DNA of 64,000 nucleotides from Streptomyces rhizoryzae. Lineage in GTDB: Bacteria > Actinomycetota > Actinomycetes > Streptomycetales > Streptomycetaceae. A program made the translations under genes and the position numbers. Shown here piece by piece: positions 52,850-61,127 of this stretch. How positions within the stretch are numbered: position 1 is the stretch's first letter; each line of letters begins with the position of its first letter. The stretch lies in contig NZ_JALMUV010000036.1 of assembly GCF_023155275.1 (NCBI RefSeq), forward strand, positions 1 through 64,000, read 5' to 3'. Below the pieces are notes generated by a model, which was not told the DNA's origin, ran no database searches, and worked only from the letters and a program-made list of their open reading frames with translations.

Positions 52850-52860
52850 CTTTATTAAAG
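52850..52860. promoter_or_regulatory. Candidate GntR operator
   Basis: CTTTA-T-TAAAG is a perfect palindrome in an AT-rich patch between the GntR gene and the plus-strand racemase-like gene. Confidence 0.45.
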
Positions 52861-52999
52861 GTTGTTGCAGTATCCCGACGATATGACCGACCCCACCCTT
52901 GGTCAAGACCAATGCCCCGCCCGTTTCCGGCCGCGCACCGCGCCGTCGCCCCGCGGCCCCGTCGCCGGCCGCCCCGCCCGCGGCCGTTACGCTCGCCGG

Positions 53000-53803
53000 A
53001 TGCTGGCCCTGCTGCACACCTCGCCCGTCCACGTCCCGGTCTTCGACACCCTGCGCGACCAGGAGGCGCCCGGATTGCCGCTGCACCATCTGGTCCGCCC
53101 GGAACTCCTGGCCCGCGCGCGGGAGTTGGGGCCCGCGCGGGTCGCGGAGGAGGTCGCCGGGGCGCTCGGCGAGGCGGTGCGCGCCGGGGCGCGGGCGGCG
53201 CTGTGCACCTGCTCGACGCTCGGCCCGGTGGCCGAGGCGGCCGGCCCGGCCCTGGGGCTGCCGGTGCTCCGGGTGGACCGGCCGATGGCCGCCGCCGCGG
53301 TGGCGGCCGGGCCCCGGATCGCGGTGCTCGCGGCCGTGGAGAGCACCCTGGCGCCCACCGAGGAGCTGATCGCCGAGGAGGCCCACCGGGCCGGCCGCCG
53401 GGCCGAGGTCCGCACGGTGCTCGTGCCGGGCGCCTGGGAGCGGTTCCAGGCCGGCGACCAGGAGGGCTATCTCGCCGCGGTGGCCGGCGCGGCGCGGCGG
53501 CTGCGCACCGCCGGCGGCGTGGACGCCCTGGTCCTGGCCCAGGCGTCCATGGCCCCCGCCGCCGAGCTGCTCGGGGACGGCGCGGGCGCACCGGTGCTCA
53601 CCAGCCCGGGAAGCGGCCTGGCGGCCGCGGCCGGGCTGGCGGCGGCGGTCCAGGCGGGGGCGGTCCAGGCGGGGGCGGGCCCCGCCGGGCGGGCGGGGCC
53701 CTCGGGCCGGGGCCGTCAGGCCGGGGAAGCCGGGGTGCCCGGTGCGGCCGGGGGCGTCTGCGGCCCCAGGGAGGACAGCTTGTCCGGGTTGCGCAGGATG
53801 TAG
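53000..53803 (+). CDS. Asp/Glu/hydantoin racemase-superfamily protein
   Basis: A 267-aa protein. LLHTSPVHVPVFDTLR opens the fold, CTCSTLGPVAEAAGP carries the first catalytic-type Cys, and the second usual Cys position reads VLAQASMAPAAELL, where Cys is absent (Ala/Ser). It may therefore not be a two-base racemase. The last 40 residues are Gly/Ala-rich and overlap the convergent sigma-factor gene by 88 nt. Substrate unknown. Confidence 0.7.
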   Translation: MLALLHTSPVHVPVFDTLRDQEAPGLPLHHLVRPELLARARELGPARVAEEVAGALGEAVRAGARAALCTCSTLGPVAEAAGPALGLPVLRVDRPMAAAAVAAGPRIAVLAAVESTLAPTEELIAEEAHRAGRRAEVRTVLVPGAWERFQAGDQEGYLAAVAGAARRLRTAGGVDALVLAQASMAPAAELLGDGAGAPVLTSPGSGLAAAAGLAAAVQAGAVQAGAGPAGRAGPSGRGRQAGEAGVPGAAGGVCGPREDSLSGLRRM

Positions 53804-54708
53804 ACGGTGTGGATCCGGCCGTCCCGGATACCGAGCTGGAAGACCGCGTACGGGGTGCCGCCGGTGTGCACCAGCAGCGCGATACCGCCGTTGAGTTCGA
53901 GGTGGCGGTACTCCAGGCCGGCCGGGCTGTTCGCGGTGACGGCGACGAGGAACCGGGCGATCTTGTCCGCGGACTCCATGACCCGCAGCGGCGCCTTGGC
54001 CTTGCCGCCGCTGTCCCCGACCAGCCGGGCGTCCGCCGCCAGGAGCGCGAGCAGCCCGGCCAGGTCGCCCCCGGAGGCGGCGGCCATGAACCGGTCGGTC
54101 AGTTCGCGCTGCCGCTCCGGGTCCACGTCGTAGCGCGGTGTGCGGTCGTCCATATGGCGCCGGGCCCGGCCCGCCAGCTGGCGCACCGCGGCCTCACTGC
54201 GCTCCAGGACCGCGGCGATCTCCGCGTACGGGTAGCCGAACGCCTCCCGCAGGACGAACACGGCCCGCTCCAGCGGGGAGAGCGACTCCATGACCACGAG
54301 GACGGCGAGGGTGACGGTCTCGGCGAACACCGCCCGCTCGGCGGTGTCCGGGGCGCCGCCGGGGGCGAGGTGGTCGGTGGGGAGCGGTTCGGGCAGCCAG
54401 GGGCCCACGTAGGACTCGCGGCGCGCCTGGGCCTGGCGGAGCCGGTCGATGGCCAGCCGGGTGGTGATCCGGACCAGGTAGGCGCCCGGTTCGCGCACCT
54501 CGGCCCGGTCGGCGGCCGACCAGCGCAGCCAGGCGTCCTGGACGACGTCCTCGGCGTCGGCCACCCGGCCGAGCATGCGGTAGGCCACCTGCTGGAGGCG
54601 CGGACGGTGGCCCTCGAAGACCTCGATGGCGTCGTGGGAAACGGCCCCGCGGGCGGGCTCGGCGGGAGCGGCCCCGGAGGCGGCGTCGGCGGCGGAATCG
54701 GTCAGCAC
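53716..54708 (-). CDS. ECF41-type RNA polymerase sigma factor (SigJ-like)
   Basis: A 330-aa protein. Sigma2 (FEGHRPRLQQVAYRMLG, DAEDVVQDAWLRW) and sigma4 (ALERAVFVLREAFGYPYAEIAAVLERSEAAVRQLAGRARRHM is too long to be anything else) are followed by a SnoaL-like domain. That domain replaces an anti-sigma factor in this group. WLPEPL between the sigma domains and RNPDKL near the end are marks of ECF41. The usual neighbour (a carboxymuconolactone decarboxylase-like or oxidoreductase gene) is not present. The GTG start at 54708 was chosen for the sigma2 position. Confidence 0.88.
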   Translation of the reverse strand: MLTDSAADAASGAAPAEPARGAVSHDAIEVFEGHRPRLQQVAYRMLGRVADAEDVVQDAWLRWSAADRAEVREPGAYLVRITTRLAIDRLRQAQARRESYVGPWLPEPLPTDHLAPGGAPDTAERAVFAETVTLAVLVVMESLSPLERAVFVLREAFGYPYAEIAAVLERSEAAVRQLAGRARRHMDDRTPRYDVDPERQRELTDRFMAAASGGDLAGLLALLAADARLVGDSGGKAKAPLRVMESADKIARFLVAVTANSPAGLEYRHLELNGGIALLVHTGGTPYAVFQLGIRDGRIHTVYILRNPDKLSSLGPQTPPAAPGTPASPA

Positions 54709-54916
54709 CGCCCCATCCCAGCGGGCCGACGCCCCCGTTGTCCAGCGGGGACGGGCGCGGGTGCGGACTCCTTTGGGGGCCGGTCCCCGGACGGGCTCCT
54801 CACCGCCACCGCCGGTGCGGGCCCGTTCCGGGCGCCACCGCCGGGCCGGCTCCGCCTGAGGGCTGCGGCCGCTGCCCGTCAACCGGTGCGCGGACACGGC
54901 CCGTTGGCGCGCCCCG

Positions 54917-56011
54917 TCACCCTCCCGAACCACCCCCCGGAAGCCGGGCCCCGGCCCCCGGATGAGCCTCCGCCGCGCCCGGCCGCACCCCGGAGTGCCG
55001 CTCCCCCGCACCCGGGTGGCCCGCAGGACGCCGCCGCCTCCCGCCCGGCCGCGCCCCGGCACGCTCCTCCCCCGCGCCCGGCTGCCGGTTCCGCCCGCCC
55101 TCCGTGGACCCGGTGGGCCCGGTGGCCGCGGGTCGCCGTCGCCGGTGGAGGACTCCGGAGCCGAGGGCGACGCCGGTGGCCACCAGGAGGCTGCCGCCCA
55201 GCTGGGCCGTGCCGTAGGTGCCGGTGCCCGCCAAGGGGGCGGTGAGGGCGGCGGAGACCGGGATCAGGCCGGAGAACAGGGTGGCGCGTTCGGCACCGAT
55301 GCGCTGGATGCCCGCGTACCAGCAGACGAAGCCCGCGACGGTGACCACGACGGCCTGCCAGCCCAGTGCGGCGGCCTCCAGCGGGCCCGGCAGCCGCAGC
55401 CAGGAGGTGCCCTGCGTCACCAGCCCGAGGGCGGCGGCCTCGGCGGCGGCGAGCGCGCAGGCGGCCGCGGAGAGCAGCCGCGGGCCGAGCGCCGGCAGGA
55501 CGGGGACGGCGAGCAGGGCGAAGCCGACCTCGCCGCAGAGCGCCGCCGCCGACCAGACCAGCCCCTGGCCGTCGGTGCGGCCCCAGCCCTGGACGGCGAA
55601 GGCGCCGGCGGCGACCAGGAGGGCGCCGCGGACCACCGCCGGACGGGGCCGGCGCCCGGCGAGCGCGGGGGCCAGCACCGCGACGACGACCGGGGCGCAG
55701 CCGACGAGCACACCGGGTACGGCCGGTTCCGCGGTGCGTTCGGCGGCCAGCACGGCGAGGTTGAAGCCGAGCATCCCGAGGGCGGCGAGCAGTGCCAGCC
55801 GGGCCCATTGACGGGCCTTCAGGGAGCGGAGGGGGGCGGTGCCCCGGCGGCCCAGGAGGACGAGGAGCAGGGCGGCGGCGAGTCCGTAGCGCAGGGCCTG
55901 GCCGCCGGCGTACGGGTAGGCGCCGAGCAGGCTGTTGGCGGTGAAGGAGCCGCCGACGAGGAGGCAGGCGAGGGCGGCGAGCAGGACGCCGCGGAGGTGG
56001 TTCCGGTCCAT
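54917..56011 (-). CDS. EamA/DMT-family transporter
   Basis: A 364-aa membrane protein with ten predicted helices (LLAALACLLVGGSFTANSLL, then GGQALRYGLAAALLLVLLG and on). An approximately 70-residue Gly/Arg/Pro-rich tail follows the last helix (LGGSLLVATGVALGSGVL). It probably exports a metabolite. It is divergent from a MocR regulator across 211 nt carrying repeated GGwCCAC sites, so regulation by that protein is likely. Confidence 0.85.
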   Translation of the reverse strand: MDRNHLRGVLLAALACLLVGGSFTANSLLGAYPYAGGQALRYGLAAALLLVLLGRRGTAPLRSLKARQWARLALLAALGMLGFNLAVLAAERTAEPAVPGVLVGCAPVVVAVLAPALAGRRPRPAVVRGALLVAAGAFAVQGWGRTDGQGLVWSAAALCGEVGFALLAVPVLPALGPRLLSAAACALAAAEAAALGLVTQGTSWLRLPGPLEAAALGWQAVVVTVAGFVCWYAGIQRIGAERATLFSGLIPVSAALTAPLAGTGTYGTAQLGGSLLVATGVALGSGVLHRRRRPAATGPTGSTEGGRNRQPGAGEERAGARPGGRRRRPAGHPGAGERHSGVRPGAAEAHPGAGARLPGGGSGG

Positions 56012-56033
56012 GAGACGGACGCTAGGCAACGGG

Positions 56034-56080
56034 GTGGTCCGGCTTAAGGTCCACTTCGGTGGCCCTATCGGGGACCACTT
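56034..56080. promoter_or_regulatory. Repeated GGwCCAC boxes, MocR-type operator
   Basis: GGTCCACTT (56048-56056) and GGACCACTT (56072-56080) are direct repeats with a 24-nt period. GTGGTCC at 56034-56040 is the same box inverted. MocR regulators are known to bind direct repeats upstream of the divergent gene they control. Confidence 0.6.
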
Positions 56081-56222
56081 CGCGAAGGGGCGGCGGACAG
56101 CGGCAGGCCCGGGGAGCGGGCCCGCCCCAGGAGGCCGGGTCCGGGCGGGGAGGGCCGGACGGTGCCGGACGGTGCCGGTCGGAGCGGTCCGGGGGCCGCC
56201 GACGGGAGAGGGGGAGAGCCAC

Positions 56223-57773
56223 GTGGCAGCCGGGGGCGGGGGACGCGGGGGCGGGGGCGCGAGTGCGCGGGGCCGGTCGGACGGGGGCGGCGCGCCGGCC
56301 GGAGCCGCGGTCCGGGCCGCCGCCGGGGAGGTGCTGCTGCTGGTCGCGTCGGCGCCGTCCCGGCAGCGGGGGCGGGTGCTCCAGGGGGCGCTGCGGGACG
56401 CGGTCCGTTCGGGGCGGCTGCCGGCCGGGACACGGCTGCCGTCCGGGCGGGCCCTCGCCGCCGATCTGGGCGTCTCGCGGGGGCTGGTGACCGAGGCGTA
56501 CGAGCAGTTGACCGCGGAGGGCTACCTGCGCAGCAGGCGCGGCGCGGGCACCTGGGTGAGCGGGGCGAGCGGGGTGCCCGGGGCGGGTGCGGGGAGCGGC
56601 TCGGGGCGGGCCGGCGAGCCGGCCGCGGCGGCGGAGGCGCGGGGCCGGGAGCGCGCTCCGGGGGCCGCGGTCGCGGACTTCACCCCGGGGACGCCGGACC
56701 TCTCGCTCTTCCCCAGGGCCGCGTGGTCGGCCGCGCACCGCAGGGCGGTGGCCGGGCTGCCGCACCGCTCCCTGGGCTACCCCGACCCGCGCGGCGTCCC
56801 CGAACTCCGCGCCGAACTGGCCTCGTTGCTGGTGCGCCGCCGCGGCGTGGTGGCCGATCCGGCGCGGGTGGTGGTGTGTTCGGGGGTGGCGCAGGCCATG
56901 GCGCTGCTGGGCGCGGCGCTGTACGCGGCGGGGCGGCGGACGGTGGCCCTGGAGGAGCCGGGGAGCCCCGAGCACCGGGACCTGCTCGCGGCCGCCGGTC
57001 TGCGGGCCGTCCCGGTGCCGCTGGACGGCGCCGGGCCCGACCCGGTGGCGCTGGCCGCCTCGGGGGCGCGTACCGCGGTGCTGACCCCGTCGCACCAGTT
57101 CCCCACCGGGACGGCGGTGCCGCCCGCCCGCCGGGAGGAACTGCTGTGCTGGGCGCGGTCGGTGGACGGCCTGCTGGTGGAGGACGACTACGACGGGGAC
57201 TTCCGGTACGACCGCGCGCCGGTCGGGGCGCTCCAGGGGCTGGACCCGGAACGGGTCGCGTACACCGGGTCGGTGAGCAAGTCGCTGGCGCCGGGGCTGC
57301 GGCTGGGGTGGCTGGTGGTGCCGGAGCGGCTGCTGGACGCGGTGGTGGCCCGCAAGCGGCTGCTGGACCTGGGGAATCCGGTACTGGACCAGGTGCTGCT
57401 GGCGGACCTCATCGCACGCGGGGAGTACGACCGGCAGCTGCGCCGCTGCCAGCGCGCGTACCGGGAGCGCCGGGACGCGCTGGCCGCGGCGCTGGCGGCG
57501 CACTGCCCGGGCGCCGCGGTCACCGGGATCGCCGCCGGGCTGCACGCCATCGTGGCGCTGCCGGAACGCTACGGCCCGGAGGGCGCGTTGCTGGTCCGCG
57601 CACGGCGCGCGGGGCTCGCGGTCCGGCCGCTCTCCGCGTACGCCTGGTCCGGCGGCCCCGCGTCCGCCGGTGCGCCGGACGGGCGGGTGCGGCTGGTACT
57701 GGGCTACGCGCACCTGACGCCCGCCCGGATCGGCCGCGGGGTGGCGGTGCTGGGGCGGCTGGCCGGGGGTTGA
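56223..57773 (+). CDS. MocR-type GntR regulator with aminotransferase-like domain
   Basis: A 516-aa PLP-dependent regulator. A Gly-rich N-terminus precedes the GntR winged HTH (LPSGRALAADLGVSRGLVTEAYEQL). A linker leads to a fold-type-I aminotransferase domain with YPDPRGVPELRAELA, EDDYDGDFRYD and PLP-binding Lys in GSVSKSLAPGLRLG. The GTG start at 56223 has GGGGGAG upstream. It probably senses a PLP-reactive amine and controls the divergent DMT transporter and itself. Confidence 0.9.
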   Translation: MAAGGGGRGGGGASARGRSDGGGAPAGAAVRAAAGEVLLLVASAPSRQRGRVLQGALRDAVRSGRLPAGTRLPSGRALAADLGVSRGLVTEAYEQLTAEGYLRSRRGAGTWVSGASGVPGAGAGSGSGRAGEPAAAAEARGRERAPGAAVADFTPGTPDLSLFPRAAWSAAHRRAVAGLPHRSLGYPDPRGVPELRAELASLLVRRRGVVADPARVVVCSGVAQAMALLGAALYAAGRRTVALEEPGSPEHRDLLAAAGLRAVPVPLDGAGPDPVALAASGARTAVLTPSHQFPTGTAVPPARREELLCWARSVDGLLVEDDYDGDFRYDRAPVGALQGLDPERVAYTGSVSKSLAPGLRLGWLVVPERLLDAVVARKRLLDLGNPVLDQVLLADLIARGEYDRQLRRCQRAYRERRDALAAALAAHCPGAAVTGIAAGLHAIVALPERYGPEGALLVRARRAGLAVRPLSAYAWSGGPASAGAPDGRVRLVLGYAHLTPARIGRGVAVLGRLAGG

Positions 57774-57929
57774 CCGGCGCCCGGGCGGCCCCCGGCAGCG
57801 GCACCGCCGCGGCTGCCGCGGCCCCGGCCATCGGCCATCCGGCCGGTGTTCACCGGGAGTTCTGCCACCGGGCATCGGATGGCGATACGAACGGGGCGTA
57901 TGTGGTCGGACGCGGTACGGAGGTGGAAG

Positions 57930-59516
57930 ATGGCGCAGGGTTCCGGCGGCGGCTTCGGACGGCGCAGGCTCCTTCAGGGCGCGGCGGCGGGGTCCGCGGC
58001 GCTGGTGCTGCCCGCGGCGGCCGGGGCGGGCCCGGCGGTGGCGGCCCCGGCGCTGGTGCGCGGCGGGCGGCCGCGGGCCGCCTGGGGGGTGCAGGCCGGC
58101 GACGTCACCGGGTCGTCCGGGCTGGTGTGGGTGCGGTCCGACCGGCCGGCCCGGATGGTCGTGCAGACCGCGGCCACCGAGGCGTTCCGGCACGCCCGGA
58201 CCTGGCACGGGCCGCTCCTCGGCCCCGGTACGGACTTCACCGGCGTGACCGCGCTGCACGGGCTGCCGGCCGGGGAGCAGATCCACTACCGGGTGCTGCT
58301 GGCCGACCCGGACGACCCGCGGCGCACCGGGGAGCCGGTGGCCGGCACGTTCCGCACCGCGCCCGGCGACCGCCGCGACGTCCGGTTCCTGTGGTCCGGC
58401 GACCTGGCCGGGCAGGGCTGGGGCATCAGCCCGGAGCACGGCGGCTACCGGATCTACGCGGACATGCGCCGGCTGAATCCGGACTTCTTCCTGTGCAGCG
58501 GCGACAACATCTACGCCGACAACCCGATCCCGGAACGGCTGACGCTGCCGGACGGGCGGACCTGGCGGAACGTGACCACGGAGGAGAAGTCCAAGGTCGC
58601 CGAGACGCTGGCGGAGTTCCGGGGCGCGTTCCGCTACAACCTGCTGGACGAGAACCTGCGCCGGTTCAACGCCCAGGTGCCGACGGTGGTCCAGTGGGAC
58701 GACCACGAGGTGCACAACAACTGGTATCCGGGGCAGCTGCTGGACGACGACCGGTACCGGGTCAAGGACGTGGACCTGCTCGCGGCCCGGGCGCTGCGGG
58801 CGTTCGGCGAGTACTTCCCGGTCCGCACGCTGCGGCCGGACGCCGGCGGCCGGGTGTACCGGGTGCTGCGGCACGGCCCGCTGCTGGACGTGTTCGTACT
58901 GGACATGCGCCGGTACCGCAACGCCAACTCGCCGGACCGGCAGACCGACGACCCGCAGGGCATCCTGGGGGACGAGCAGCTGCGCTGGCTCCAGCGGGAG
59001 CTGGCGCGGTCGCGGGCGGTGTGGAAGGTGATCGCCGCGGACATGCCGCTGGGGCTGGTCGTCCCGGACGGCCCGGCGCGCTTCGAGGCGGTGGCGCAGG
59101 GCGACCCGGGCGCGCCGCTGGGCCGGGAGCTCCAGATCGCCGAGCTGCTGCGGTTCATCAAGCACCGGCGGATCACCGGCACGCTGTGGCTGACCGCGGA
59201 CGTGCACTACACCTCGGCGCAGCACTACGCGCCGGAGCGGGCGGCGTTCAAGGACTTCGAGCCGTTCTGGGAGTTCGTGTCCGGGCCGCTGCACGCGGGC
59301 GGTTTCCCGGCCGTGGCGCTGGACGGAACATTCGGGCCCGAGCAGCCGTTCATCAAGGCACCGGACCGTGCGAACGTCTCCCCGGCGGAGAGCCCGCAGT
59401 ACTTCGGCGAGGTCGCGATCGACGGGGGAAGCGGGGAGCTGACAGTGCGGCTGCGTCAGGAGGGCGGAGAGATCTTGTTCACGAAAACGCTGCAACCAGG
59501 ACGGGTAGGACAGTAG
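57930..59516 (+). CDS. phoD: Tat-exported PhoD-family alkaline phosphatase
   Basis: A 528-aa phosphatase or phosphodiesterase. GFGRRRLLQGAAAGSAALVL (8-27) is a twin-arginine signal; the PhoD N-terminal beta domain follows. The calcium/iron centre motifs are SGDLAGQGW, CSGDNIYAD, WDDHEVHNNW, DMRRYRN and LTADVHYTSAQHY. ATG 57930 has GGAGGTG just upstream, better than ATG at 57846 or 57900. Such genes are usually PhoP-controlled under phosphate starvation; I did not find a clear PHO box. Confidence 0.92.
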   Translation: MAQGSGGGFGRRRLLQGAAAGSAALVLPAAAGAGPAVAAPALVRGGRPRAAWGVQAGDVTGSSGLVWVRSDRPARMVVQTAATEAFRHARTWHGPLLGPGTDFTGVTALHGLPAGEQIHYRVLLADPDDPRRTGEPVAGTFRTAPGDRRDVRFLWSGDLAGQGWGISPEHGGYRIYADMRRLNPDFFLCSGDNIYADNPIPERLTLPDGRTWRNVTTEEKSKVAETLAEFRGAFRYNLLDENLRRFNAQVPTVVQWDDHEVHNNWYPGQLLDDDRYRVKDVDLLAARALRAFGEYFPVRTLRPDAGGRVYRVLRHGPLLDVFVLDMRRYRNANSPDRQTDDPQGILGDEQLRWLQRELARSRAVWKVIAADMPLGLVVPDGPARFEAVAQGDPGAPLGRELQIAELLRFIKHRRITGTLWLTADVHYTSAQHYAPERAAFKDFEPFWEFVSGPLHAGGFPAVALDGTFGPEQPFIKAPDRANVSPAESPQYFGEVAIDGGSGELTVRLRQEGGEILFTKTLQPGRVGQ

Positions 59517-59609
59517 AGGCCAATGCGTCGATTGCTGTTCTTACCTGGTTTTACCCGTCCGACACAAGGTGTTGGCGACGAGGCAACACCTGTCCGCGAG
59601 GCTGTCCGC

Positions 59610-61013
59610 ATGACTGATGCGACCTCCGTCCCTGCCGCCCGGCGCCCGCACTGGCGCCGGGCCGCCGTCGAACTCGCCGCCCTGTTCACCGCGGTGGCGG
59701 TGGCCGACACCGCCGCCAACGCCCTCGTGCACGGCCCGGCGGGCCCGGTGCTGCTGTGCGCCGCCGCGGCGGCCCTGCTGGCCACGGCCGGTTTCCACGT
59801 CTGGTGGGCCCGCCGGCACGATCCCGCACCGCCCCCGACACCCGTCCCGGATACCGGCCCCGCCGCACCGTCCGCCGCCCCGGCGCCCGAGGCCGGCGGC
59901 CGGGAGGCGGTGCTGTGGCGGCTGCGCACCACCGTCCGGGACGAGCCGGGCAGCCTCGCCGCCCTGTGCGCGGCGCTGGCCGCCCACCGGGTGGACATCC
60001 TCAGCCTACAGACCCACCCGCTGTCGGCCGGCGCGGTCGACGAGTTCCTGCTGCGCGCCCCGGCCGGGACGGCGCCCGCGGAGCTGACCCGCGCGGTCGC
60101 CGGCGCGGGCGGTACGGACAGCTGGCTGGAGCGGGCCGACGCGCACGACCTGGTCGACGCGCCGACCCGGATGCTGGGCCTGGCCACCCGCACGGCCCTG
60201 GATTCCGCCGAACTCCCGCTCGCACTGCGCCAGTTGCTGGGCCGCTGCACCATCCACTCGGTGCCCGCCCGGTCGCCGGCCGGGCGGCCGCTCGCCGAGG
60301 AGGTCCCCGCCGAGGGCGTACTGGCGGAGCACACCATGACGTTCCGCGACCCGTCCGGGGGGTCGCTCACCATCGAAAGGCCGCAGGTGCCGTTCACGCC
60401 CACCGAGTTCGCCCGGGTCCGCGCCCTGGTCGAGCTGGACAGCCGGCTCGGTCAGCGGGTGCCGCCGCGGCGGGACGTGCTGACCCTCCCCGAAGGCAAC
60501 GAGATCACCGTCCGCCGGGCCGGCCCCGGCGATCTGGCCGCCGCCCGCGCGATGCACCAGCGCTGCTCGACCGCCACCCTGGACCGGCGCTACCACGGCC
60601 CGGTCGCGGACGCCGACCGCTATCTCCGGCATCTGCTCAGCCCCCGGTTCGGCCGCACGCTGGCCGCCGAGACCGCCTCCGGGCGGCTGGTCGCGCTCGG
60701 CCACCTGCTGTGGGACGGCGACGAGACCGAGGTGGCGCTGCTGGTGGAGGACGCCTGGCAGCAGCGCGGCATCGGCGCGGAGCTGCTGCGCCGGCTGGTG
60801 GCGATGGCCGCGGAGACCGGCAGCGAGAGCGTCTACGCGGTCACCCAGGCGTCCAACACCGGCATGGTGGCGGCGATGCGCGGCCTGGGGCTGCCGCTGG
60901 ATTACCAGATCGAGGAGGGCACCCTCGTCATCACCGCGTGCCCGGAGGGCGTCCCGGCGCACCGGGAGGCCCCCGGGGCGCTGCGGGCGCGGGACGGCTC
61001 CCGGCGCGGCTGA
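59610..61013 (+). CDS. Membrane-anchored ACT-GNAT acetyltransferase
   Basis: A 467-aa protein with three parts. Residues 16-70 have two membrane helices (VELAALFTAVAVADTAANAL, VLLCAAAAALLATAGFHVWW). Residues about 100-170 (WRLRTTVRDEPGSLAALCAA, HRVDILSLQTHPL) form an ACT-type amino-acid-binding domain. The C-terminal GNAT domain from about 320 has VALLVEDAWQQRGIGAELL and VTQASNTGMVAAMRGLGL. ACT-GNAT enzymes of actinomycetes are known lysine acetyltransferases regulated by amino acids. A start at 59523 would add 29 residues. Confidence 0.8.
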   Translation: MTDATSVPAARRPHWRRAAVELAALFTAVAVADTAANALVHGPAGPVLLCAAAAALLATAGFHVWWARRHDPAPPPTPVPDTGPAAPSAAPAPEAGGREAVLWRLRTTVRDEPGSLAALCAALAAHRVDILSLQTHPLSAGAVDEFLLRAPAGTAPAELTRAVAGAGGTDSWLERADAHDLVDAPTRMLGLATRTALDSAELPLALRQLLGRCTIHSVPARSPAGRPLAEEVPAEGVLAEHTMTFRDPSGGSLTIERPQVPFTPTEFARVRALVELDSRLGQRVPPRRDVLTLPEGNEITVRRAGPGDLAAARAMHQRCSTATLDRRYHGPVADADRYLRHLLSPRFGRTLAAETASGRLVALGHLLWDGDETEVALLVEDAWQQRGIGAELLRRLVAMAAETGSESVYAVTQASNTGMVAAMRGLGLPLDYQIEEGTLVITACPEGVPAHREAPGALRARDGSRRG

Positions 61014-61127
61014 CGGCGCACCGGGCCGGGCCGCCGGGGTGCGGCCCGGCGGCGCCCCGCGACGCGACAGTAACGTCCACCGGAATGATGGTGACGCGGC
61101 GGGCCGATCCGTACGAGGATGGCGGGC

